A program made the translations under genes and the position numbers. This document shows positions 47,463 through 54,524 of a stretch of DNA of 54,524 bases, in pieces. A model generated the notes under the pieces. That model had not been told where the DNA came from and made no database searches. It was given only the letters and a program-made list of their open reading frames with translations. Positions within the stretch are counted from its first letter, which is position 1. Every line of letters starts with the position of its first letter. Origin of the DNA: Alicyclobacillus sp. (lineage in GTDB: Bacteria > Bacillota > Bacilli > Alicyclobacillales > Alicyclobacillaceae); assembly GCA_023512635.1 (NCBI GenBank), contig JAILZF010000002.1, positions 1 through 54,524 on the forward strand, written 5' to 3'.

Positions 47463-48702
47463 CCCCCTCCTCAGCCAGGTCCTGGGGCCGCCAGGCTGTC
47501 ACCAGGTAGACCGGGTTCATGCCTTCAAAACGCGTCAAGTTCAGAATGGGCTTGCTGCGAGCCGTCTGCAGCAGTGTGACAGAGGTGTCAAACCCTAGCC
47601 CGCGCAGCGTCTGGTGCGCGCCAGCCAGCGTCTCGATGGTAGCGGCGTTGACCACCATCCGGCCGCCCGGCTGCAGCCGCTTGGCACAGAGGTGCAAAAG
47701 CTCCGGCAACTCACCGCCGCTACCGCCGATGAACACCGCGTCCGGGTCAGGAAACTCGTCCAGCCGTGCAGGCGCACGCCCTTGTACCGCAACAAAGTCG
47801 GCGCGGAACTTGATTTGGTTTTGCCGCAGATTTTCCAGGTCCTCGGCGTTTTTCTCAATGGCGTAGACGCGCAAGCCCGGGTTCTGCAGGATAGCCTCGA
47901 TGGCTACTGATCCGGTGCAAGCGCCGATGTCCCACAGCACCCCTTCCGCGGGCAGAGCCAGTTCTGCCAAGCTGAGCACCCGGACCTCTTTTTTGGTGAT
48001 TAAACCGCGGTCTGGCTTGCGCTGGTAAAACTCACGGTCGTCTATCCCTAGCGGCCAGCGCAGCGGCGCTGGTACACCTGTACGCAAGCGCAACACCACC
48101 ACGTTCAATGGGGAAAACGTCTGCTGCGGCAAGTCCTCGAGCGCATACCAAGCGCAACGCTCATCGTCGCCGCCCAGGTTTTCAGCGACAAACGCCTCGT
48201 ACTCGTGAAAGCCAAAGTGCAGCAGGTACGTCGCCACGGCACCAGGGGTGTTCACATCGTCTGTCAACAAGGCCGCCTTGCGCGCCCCGTGCAGTCGTTG
48301 CGCCAGGCCGGTGATGGGCCGGCCGTGCAGGCTGATGATGCGTGCCTCCTCCCAGCTTTCGCCGCAGCGAGCAAACGCCAACTGCACTGAACTCAAGGAC
48401 GGCAAGACCTCGACAGCGTCTGGCCCGAGCTTGCGCGCTAGGTACGAGCCAATCCCGTAAAACAGCGGATCGCCCGACGCCAGCACCACCACACGCCGCC
48501 CGCGGTGCCGCAACAGAGCCGACACCACCGCCGACAGCGGTGCTTTGACCAGGACGCGCTCCCCGCTAAACTCCGGGAAAAACGCCAACTGCCGCTCCCC
48601 ACCGGCCAGGACCTCGGCCTGCGCTACGCGCTCTAGCGCCCTGGCCGACAGCCCGCGTGCGCCGTCGTCGCCTATTCCGACGACGCTTACCCACTTCTCC
48701 AT
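47446..48702 (-). CDS. cbiET: CbiE-CbiT fusion (CobL-like precorrin-6Y methyltransferase/decarboxylase)
   Basis: N-terminal VSVVGIGDDGARGLSARALERVAQAEVLAGGERQL; C-terminal LPAEGVLWDIGACTGSVAIEA...DAVFIGGSGGELPELL. Confidence 0.95.
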   Translation of the reverse strand: MEKWVSVVGIGDDGARGLSARALERVAQAEVLAGGERQLAFFPEFSGERVLVKAPLSAVVSALLRHRGRRVVVLASGDPLFYGIGSYLARKLGPDAVEVLPSLSSVQLAFARCGESWEEARIISLHGRPITGLAQRLHGARKAALLTDDVNTPGAVATYLLHFGFHEYEAFVAENLGGDDERCAWYALEDLPQQTFSPLNVVVLRLRTGVPAPLRWPLGIDDREFYQRKPDRGLITKKEVRVLSLAELALPAEGVLWDIGACTGSVAIEAILQNPGLRVYAIEKNAEDLENLRQNQIKFRADFVAVQGRAPARLDEFPDPDAVFIGGSGGELPELLHLCAKRLQPGGRMVVNAATIETLAGAHQTLRGLGFDTSVTLLQTARSKPILNLTRFEGMNPVYLVTAWRPQDLAEEGDARDE

Positions 48703-48838
48703 GTCGTTCCCTCGCTTTCCGCTGGCACTCCGTCCCGTCCTGACGACGTCCTGGGGCACACCCTACCAGTACGGACATCCGTTCTATCGGCGCAGCCGCA
48801 CTTGACAGCGGCGGCCAGCCGGGTCAGACCAGGGGCCC

Positions 48839-49942
48839 TCAGCCGTCCACCACCGCACCGCCTAGCCACTGGCCATCCAGGGTGGTCAGTTGCGTGACAA
48901 CGCGCAAACCGCCGCCGATGTGCGTCAACACCTGGCGGCAGCAGTGCTCGGCCAGCCGGGAGAAAAACGCTGGGTAACCAGCCGCCAACAACCAGTCCCC
49001 CACCTGGGCGGCGGTGTTGGCTGTGCGCACCTGGGCCTGCAGTTCCGGCGGTGCCCCAGCCTCGGCTGCCACCTGGGCGAGAAACGCAAAATCGATGGGT
49101 GCGCTCTTGGCGTGGACCATCATCACACCTTGGGCCACCTTGGAAAACTTGCCGAGCATCCCAACAAAGTGCAGCTCGCGCATGCCTACGCGCTTACCGT
49201 GCTTCGCGGAAAACCCTACAAAGTCGCCCATTTCGACAAACGCTTCCGGCGGCAGCTCCGGGTACATGCGCATCGCGTACTTTTCGCTGCGCCCGCCCGT
49301 GGTCAGAACCACCGTCTGCAGCCCCTGCGCCTGCGCCACCTGCAGAGCATACGCAATGCTCGCTTTGTACGACGAGGTGGAAAACGGCACCACAATGCCG
49401 CGCGTACCTAAGATAGAGATACCCCCGACGATGCCGAGGCGGCCGTTCATCGTCTTCTTGGCGATGTCCTCGCCGTCCGGGACGGAGATCACCACGCGCA
49501 CCCCGCGCTCCACACCGTATTCGCGCAACACACCGCTGACCGTATCCGTCAGCATTTTGCGCGGCACCGGGTTGATGGCGGCCAATCCCACCGGCACAGG
49601 CAGACCCGGCTTGGTGACACGACCCACCCCCGTCCCCCCGTCAATCTGTACCCCCGGTTCATCACTCCAGCTGACCGTCGCGACAATCTTTGCGCCGTGG
49701 GTTGCGTCCGGGTCATCGCCGCCGTCCTTGATGGTGGCAGCACTCGCGCTGTCGCGTTGATAGTGGACGTCCTGCAGGGCAAACGTCACCCACTGACCTG
49801 CCGGAATCCAAATGGTTGCCGTAGGTTGCGGCCGCTGTTGCAACAGTGCCAACAGCGCACCTTTGGCACAGGCGGTGGCGCAAGCCCCCGTGGTGTATCC
49901 GTGGCGCAGCGGCCGATTGGGGACTTCGAGCATTTCGCCCAC
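48839..49942 (-). CDS. cbiD: Cobalt-precorrin-5B C1-methyltransferase
   Basis: LRHGYTTGACATACAKGALLALL; KDGGDDPDATHGAKI; NPVPRKMLTDTVSGV; GGISILGTRGIVVPFS. Confidence 0.96.
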   Translation of the reverse strand: MGEMLEVPNRPLRHGYTTGACATACAKGALLALLQQRPQPTATIWIPAGQWVTFALQDVHYQRDSASAATIKDGGDDPDATHGAKIVATVSWSDEPGVQIDGGTGVGRVTKPGLPVPVGLAAINPVPRKMLTDTVSGVLREYGVERGVRVVISVPDGEDIAKKTMNGRLGIVGGISILGTRGIVVPFSTSSYKASIAYALQVAQAQGLQTVVLTTGGRSEKYAMRMYPELPPEAFVEMGDFVGFSAKHGKRVGMRELHFVGMLGKFSKVAQGVMMVHAKSAPIDFAFLAQVAAEAGAPPELQAQVRTANTAAQVGDWLLAAGYPAFFSRLAEHCCRQVLTHIGGGLRVVTQLTTLDGQWLGGAVVDG

Positions 49943-49948
49943 GCCTCA

Positions 49949-50590
49949 TCACCCACCTTGCGCGGCCAAGATGGCCAAGGCGTTGACAATCGCCACCGCC
50001 ACCGGACTGCCGCCTTTGCGGCCGCGGTTGGCGATAAACGGCACGTCCAGTTGCATCAGCTCGGCCTTCGACTCAGCCGCCGAGACAAAGCCCACAGGCA
50101 CCCCGACAATCAGACCAGGATGTGCCTCGCCCGCGCGCACCAAGCGGATCAGTTCGAGCAACGCCGTGGGAGCGTTGCCAATGGCAAAAATCCCGCCTGG
50201 CGCCTCGCGCACCGCTTTGCGCATTGCGACAATCGCGCGCGTGGTGCCTAACCGCTTGGCCTCCTCTGCCACGTCAGCATCGGAAATAAAAACCCGCACG
50301 TCCGACCCGAACGGCTGCAACCGGGCCTTGCTGATGCCTGCCTGCACCATCTGAACGTCGGCCACCACCGGCCGGCCAGCGCGCAGCGCCGCCACACCGG
50401 CACGCACCGCCTCGGGGTGAAAGACCAAGCTACGTCCCAGTTCAAAGTCGGCGGAAGCGTGAATCACCCGCTGCACCACCGGAAACTGTTCGGCTGTGAA
50501 GTCGTGCTCCCCTAGCTCCTCGGTAATGATTTGAAAGCTGCGCGCTTCAATCTCTTCCGGCCGCGTCGTAACCGGTTGGAACGACTGCAT
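49949..50590 (-). CDS. cbiC: Cobalt-precorrin-8 methylmutase
   Basis: RVIHASADFELGRSLVFHPEAV; VVADVQMVQAGI; GNAPTALLELIRLV; VGVPVGFVSAAESKAEL; NRGRKGGSPVAVAIVNAL. Confidence 0.95.
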   Translation of the reverse strand: MQSFQPVTTRPEEIEARSFQIITEELGEHDFTAEQFPVVQRVIHASADFELGRSLVFHPEAVRAGVAALRAGRPVVADVQMVQAGISKARLQPFGSDVRVFISDADVAEEAKRLGTTRAIVAMRKAVREAPGGIFAIGNAPTALLELIRLVRAGEAHPGLIVGVPVGFVSAAESKAELMQLDVPFIANRGRKGGSPVAVAIVNALAILAAQGG

Positions 50591-51374
50591 CGCACCCGCC
50601 TTCCTTTCCCCTCCATAATTGCTGTACCGCCGCCAACAAGCCCGCGGTGTCGCTCACACAGACACCGGGGGGCCGCGCCGGCCGGCCGATGACCACCACA
50701 TCCACCCCGAGATCGACCGCAGCGCGCACCTTTTCGTCCACCGCCCCCGGACCGCTGCCACTCTCTTTGGTGATCATCAGGGTGGTCCCGTAGTGCTTGT
50801 ACAACGCCACGTTCAGGTCGTACGAAAACGGTCCCTGCATGGCGATGATGTTGCGTTGTTCAATGCCCAGCTGCTCGCACAGTTCCAGGTTGTCGCGCCG
50901 CGGCAGCAACCGCACCACCAAGCGCGTCCCCGGCAATCCGACCAACCGTCGGGCAAACACAGGCAGCGTTTTGCTGCCGGTGGTCAACATCACACTGCCA
51001 CGGCGGGTCGCCGCCACCTCCGCCGCTTGTTCGTACGTGTCCACCCAAAGGACTCCTTCCGCTGCCAGCTCGCTGGCGGGCCGTTCGTATCGCAGGTACG
51101 GAACACCGCAAGCCTGCGCTGCAGCAGCAGCGTTGCGGTGTGCCTCTTCTGCAAACGGATGGCTGGCGTCCACCACCAAGCGGGCCCCCAGGTTGCGCAG
51201 CAGCGCGGTCATGGCCGCTTGGTCCAGGCGGCCGTGCCGCACCTCCAAACCGGCCGTACGCAGCCCTTCTGCCGCGTGTTCCGTGACCACGCTCACCAAC
51301 AACGGGTAACCGGCGGCCTGCAGCTGGAGTGCCAGCGCGCGGGCATCGCTTGTGCCGGCAAGAAAAAAGATCAC
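50547..51374 (-). CDS. cbiJ: Cobalt-precorrin-6A reductase
   Basis: MIFFLAGTSDARALALQLQAAGYPLLVSVVTEHAAEGL; VVDASHPFAEEAHRNA; LLTTGSKTLPVFA; QGPFSYDLNVALYKHYGTTLMITKESGSGPGAVDEKVRAA. Confidence 0.94.
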   Translation of the reverse strand: MIFFLAGTSDARALALQLQAAGYPLLVSVVTEHAAEGLRTAGLEVRHGRLDQAAMTALLRNLGARLVVDASHPFAEEAHRNAAAAAQACGVPYLRYERPASELAAEGVLWVDTYEQAAEVAATRRGSVMLTTGSKTLPVFARRLVGLPGTRLVVRLLPRRDNLELCEQLGIEQRNIIAMQGPFSYDLNVALYKHYGTTLMITKESGSGPGAVDEKVRAAVDLGVDVVVIGRPARPPGVCVSDTAGLLAAVQQLWRGKEGGCDAVVPTGYDAAGRD

Positions 51375-51409
51375 GGTGGCTGTCCCCTTTCTCCCTCATG
51401 CTGGCGCGG

Positions 51410-52270
51410 TCAGCCCTGGCCGCGCGACCTGCCTTGGTGCAACGCCCACGGCTCGTGTTCCGGACGCAGCCGCTCACCCGGTCGCAGCCGCTGCTCAGTC
51501 TCGCGCAAGTCGTACTTGCGCTGGTAGCCGCGCGGTGTAATCAGCTTCTGGCCGTGCACAAACGTCTGCGAATTGCCGATAATCACCGTGGTCAACATGC
51601 CGATTTCGTAATCCAACATGTCCGCCAGCGTGGTCACGTCCACCCTTTGCCGATCCCGGTAGGCACTCTTCACCAAGCCGACGGGAGTGGACGGCGAGCG
51701 GTGGCGCAGAAGAATGCGTTGCGTCTCTACAATCTGCTCGGTGCGGCGTCCGCTTTTCGGATTGTACAGAGCAATCACAAAGTCGGCAGCTGCCGCCGCC
51801 TCCACCCGCCGGGCAATCACGTCCCACGGCGTCAGGTGGTCGCTCAGGCTGATGGTGCAGGCGTCGTGCATGATGGGCGCGCCGAGCAGCGCCGCGCACG
51901 AGTGGATGGCTGAAATGCCAGGCACCACCTCGACCTCCGGATTGTCACCTTCTTGCCAACCTTGTTCCACCAACACCTCGTACACCAACCCGGCCATGCC
52001 GTAGACACCAGCGTCGCCACTGGAGATGACAGCCACCGCTTTACCTTGTTGCGCCAGCTCCACCGCCGCCTGCGCCCGGCTGACCTCTTCCGTCATGCCG
52101 GTGCGTACCACCTCCTGGTGGGTCAAAAGGTGGCGTACTAAGTCCACGTATGTGTTGTAGCCAATGACCACATCGCTCGCTTGAATCGCCGTCAGTGCGC
52201 GCGCGGTGATATGCTCCGCACTGCCTGGCCCAAATCCAACAATCCACAATTTCCCTGTGTGGCTAGACAT
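51410..52270 (-). CDS. cbiH: Cobalt-precorrin-3B C17-methyltransferase
   Basis: LWIVGFGPGSAEHITARALTAIQASDVVIGYNTYVDLV; VISSGDAGVYGMAGLVYEVL; ALYNPKSGRRTEQI. Confidence 0.95.
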   Translation of the reverse strand: MSSHTGKLWIVGFGPGSAEHITARALTAIQASDVVIGYNTYVDLVRHLLTHQEVVRTGMTEEVSRAQAAVELAQQGKAVAVISSGDAGVYGMAGLVYEVLVEQGWQEGDNPEVEVVPGISAIHSCAALLGAPIMHDACTISLSDHLTPWDVIARRVEAAAAADFVIALYNPKSGRRTEQIVETQRILLRHRSPSTPVGLVKSAYRDRQRVDVTTLADMLDYEIGMLTTVIIGNSQTFVHGQKLITPRGYQRKYDLRETEQRLRPGERLRPEHEPWALHQGRSRGQG

Positions 52271-52357
52271 CGTCTTCCCCCTTTCCCCGTTTTCCAAGCG
52301 CCCCTGCTCAACGCCAAGCTATCCATGCCGTGGTGTACTGGCATGTTCTGGTTGGAT

Positions 52358-53164
52358 TCAAAGCGGCATGGACACGGTCCATATACGTTCCGTCGCCCCT
52401 GGTTGTTGGGGTACGGCGGCGGTGGCCGGGTCAAACCAGCCCAGTCGATCCGCTAAGCGCGCCACCTCTCCCACGACAATCACGGCTGGCGCCTGCAGTC
52501 CGTGGGCTGCGACCGCCTCCGCCACCCTGTCCAGCGGAGCCGAGACCACCTGTTGGTACGGTGTGGTCCCGGCGGCAATCACCGCCACCGGGGTGTCTGG
52601 CGCCCGGCCGTGTGCCAACAACCGTTGCGCAATCTCGGGCAACTGTGCCAAGCCCATCAACACCACCAAAGTCTGTTGTGCAGACGCCAGCAGGGCCCAG
52701 TCACAGCCGGCCGATGACGCACACTCACGCCCCGTAACCACGTGGAATCCGCTAGCCACTCCGCGGTAGGTAAGCGGGATGCCAGCGTACGCTGGGGCCG
52801 CTACGGCTGACGTCACCCCAGGCACCACCTCAAACGGGATACCGTGTGCAGCCAAGACCTCCGCTTCTTCGCCGCCGCGGCCAAAGACAAACGGATCGCC
52901 CCCTTTGAGGCGCGCCACTGTCTTCCCGGCACGGGCGTGTTCTAGCAGTAAAGCGTGAATCTCACTCTGCCGAACGGCATGGTTGTCTGGCTCCTTGCCC
53001 ACGTACACACGCTCCGCATCCGGCCGGGCGAACGCCAGCACCTCGGCCGTCACCAAGCGGTCGTACAACACCACATCCGCCGCCTCCAGACAGGCCTTGC
53101 CTTTGAGCGTCAACAGCCCAGGGTCGCCTGGACCAGCGCCAATGAGATACACCCGACCTGGCAC
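52358..53164 (-). CDS. cobA: Uroporphyrinogen-III C-methyltransferase
   Basis: VYLIGAGPGDPGLLTLKGKACLEAADVVLYDRLV; ARLKGGDPFVFGRGGEEAEVL; VVPGVTSAVAAPAYAGIPLTYRGVASGFHVVTG. Confidence 0.95.
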   Translation of the reverse strand: MPGRVYLIGAGPGDPGLLTLKGKACLEAADVVLYDRLVTAEVLAFARPDAERVYVGKEPDNHAVRQSEIHALLLEHARAGKTVARLKGGDPFVFGRGGEEAEVLAAHGIPFEVVPGVTSAVAAPAYAGIPLTYRGVASGFHVVTGRECASSAGCDWALLASAQQTLVVLMGLAQLPEIAQRLLAHGRAPDTPVAVIAAGTTPYQQVVSAPLDRVAEAVAAHGLQAPAVIVVGEVARLADRLGWFDPATAAVPQQPGATERIWTVSMPL

Positions 53165-53175
53165 ACTCTCCCTCC

Positions 53176-54351
53176 TTACTCCGCCGTGACGGCGGTCTGT
53201 TGTACGTGAACGTGCCAAGGCTGCGTGGGGCCGCCTGCGCCTGTCATCTCCGGCGCCAACACCTGGCTGATTTCGTCGAGCACCACCCGCACCAGCAAGT
53301 CGTTCACGCCGAACGGCTCAGCCATGCGCATGGGCACATGTGGGTATCTCTGCTGCAATTCCTCTAAAGTACTCTGCATGCGCTTCATCAAGACTCCTGT
53401 AAATATATAGTAGGGAAGTACCAACACGCGCTGGGCGCCCAGTGCAATCGCCCGCTCGACGCCTTGCGGCAGGCGCGGAAACGTGATGCCAGAAAAACAG
53501 GTTTCTACGGTATGTACCCCGGTGTACTCCCATAACCAGCGGCCTATTTTATAAAGGTCACTGTTCGCTTCTGGGTCACTGCTGCCTCGGCCCATCAGGA
53601 CCAATCCGGTGCCTTGACGTACCTCGGCTGGCTCCATCCAGTCTGGTGCCTGGTCAAACGCCTGAGGTGAAGTGCATTCAGCTGCAGACACCCCAGGCCA
53701 GTCCTGCCTGGGTGTGTCGTCCCACCCTCTTGCTGCTTGGAAGAAGCGATGCAGCAGCAGGGCGCGCAGACCAGGATGGAGACCGATGTTGCGGCCGTAG
53801 CTCAATTTCACTTGCAGGTAGCGCGCGCGAGCCTGTTCAATCAACGCTGGGATTTCTGTTTTCACGTGGGACGCGGCTAGTAGAATCACCGGCAATACGA
53901 GGATGTGCCGGGCCCCGCGGGCCACACTACGCGCAATTCCGGCGGGAATATCGGGATCGGACCATTCCAGGAAACATGCTTCCACCGGCATGGTTGGAGC
54001 AGCTTGTTGCACCGCTTGGGCAAACGCCAAAAACTGTGCGTTTCCTTCCGGGTCACGGCTTCCGTGTCCAACCAACAGACAAACCGTGTGCTCTGCCCGC
54101 GGTAGCGGCCGTGGCGTAAAAGTCGACCATGCTGTCAACACGTCTCTGAGAGATTCTTGATCTATCCTGTAGCTGCTCGCGCGCGGTGGCGTCGGGTGGA
54201 AGTGGTGTCCTTGTGGAACTTGGCTGTGTTCCTCCTGACGAACAGACGAATGCGCATGGCCATGGTGGTGATGCGAAGGCTCGTGCAGAGCATGGCGGTG
54301 ATCATGATGGGGCGTGTGTGGCCCTGGGTGAGGTGCTTGCGGATTCGACAT
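53176..54351 (-). CDS. cbiX: Long-form CbiX sirohydrochlorin cobaltochelatase with His-rich N-terminus
   Basis: Tandem CbiX-like halves VCLLVGHGSRDPEGNAQF and LVLMGRGSSDPEANSDL; N-terminus HPGPHTPHHDHRHALHEPSHHHHGHAHS. Start MSNPQAP at 54351 with GGGAGGGATATCC upstream. Confidence 0.92.
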   Translation of the reverse strand: MSNPQAPHPGPHTPHHDHRHALHEPSHHHHGHAHSSVRQEEHSQVPQGHHFHPTPPRASSYRIDQESLRDVLTAWSTFTPRPLPRAEHTVCLLVGHGSRDPEGNAQFLAFAQAVQQAAPTMPVEACFLEWSDPDIPAGIARSVARGARHILVLPVILLAASHVKTEIPALIEQARARYLQVKLSYGRNIGLHPGLRALLLHRFFQAARGWDDTPRQDWPGVSAAECTSPQAFDQAPDWMEPAEVRQGTGLVLMGRGSSDPEANSDLYKIGRWLWEYTGVHTVETCFSGITFPRLPQGVERAIALGAQRVLVLPYYIFTGVLMKRMQSTLEELQQRYPHVPMRMAEPFGVNDLLVRVVLDEISQVLAPEMTGAGGPTQPWHVHVQQTAVTAE

Positions 54352-54408
54352 GGATATCCCTCCCAGCTGACACAGGCCGGGGAGGGGCAGGGCGGGACCT
54401 ATGCATAA

Positions 54409-54434
54409 AGGCACTCTCCCGCGGAAGAGTGCCT
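54409..54434 (-). terminator. Attenuator hairpin of the cobalamin riboswitch expression platform
   Basis: AGGCACTCT...AGAGTGCCT stem followed by TTTAT on the minus strand, between the B12 box and cbiX. Confidence 0.6.
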
Positions 54435-54524
54435 GTGGACCATGCGAGCATCGCCCCAAACACCTCCCTATCGACCGTAGGTACAGCGGTGTTCTCAGGA
54501 AAGGCAGGTCTCCTGGCTCAGGTT
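54409..54524 (-). promoter_or_regulatory. Cobalamin riboswitch, 3' part only (aptamer truncated by window end)
   Basis: Minus strand AGCCAGGAGACCTGCC (54503-54518) matches the B12-box consensus; followed by a GC hairpin upstream of the cbiX-led operon. Confidence 0.92.

Noticed and set aside
1-54524. CRISPR arrays, tRNAs, rRNAs, IS elements, prophage genes
   Set aside because: By reading I found no regular direct-repeat array, no cloverleaf-like GTTCRA-bearing segment, no transposase or integrase ORF; a tool scan (tRNAscan, minced, ISfinder) would be needed to be certain.

Overview
This 54.5 kb window is GC-rich and reads as a chromosomal segment of a spore-forming Bacilli-like bacterium (inferred from YtrH/YtrI homologues and a FadN-FadA-FadE operon). 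It is dense with ordinary metabolic genes. I see no rRNA, tRNA, CRISPR array, IS element or phage module. Left part (1-34 kb): ferredoxin (truncated), MFS transporter, class B PBP, endonuclease IV, a LysM/3D-domain cell-wall protein behind a structured leader, the fad operon, class IV aminotransferase, HIT, OsmC, cupredoxin, PAP2, a two-HKD PLD-like protein, a SWIM/SNF2 pair, ytrHI, an Xaa-Pro peptidase/proline dehydrogenase pair, ispH, pncB, an IMPase, a CopZ-like protein, a fumarase/aspartase-family enzyme, several uncharacterised small proteins and etfAB. Right part (34-54.5 kb): a near-complete early-cobalt-insertion cobalamin operon, all on the minus strand. It is preceded by a cobalamin riboswitch cut by the window edge: cbiX-cobA-cbiH-cbiJ-cbiC-cbiD-cbiET-cbiL-cbiF-cbiG-cbiA-NiCoT-sirC-cbiP-(cobT-bluB fusion)-ATR-cobU-cbiB-cobS-cobD, then a redoxin and etfBA. 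The most interesting items are the single-ORF CobT-BluB fusion, a long-form CbiX with a very His-rich N-terminus, a highly structured leader with an SD-masking 13-bp hairpin upstream of the 3D-domain protein, candidate operators before the fad operon and the redoxin gene, and two small membrane ORFs missing from the ORF track. I did not find strong evidence of a wholly new multi-gene system. All calls come from reading the sequence and ORF track; no database search was run.
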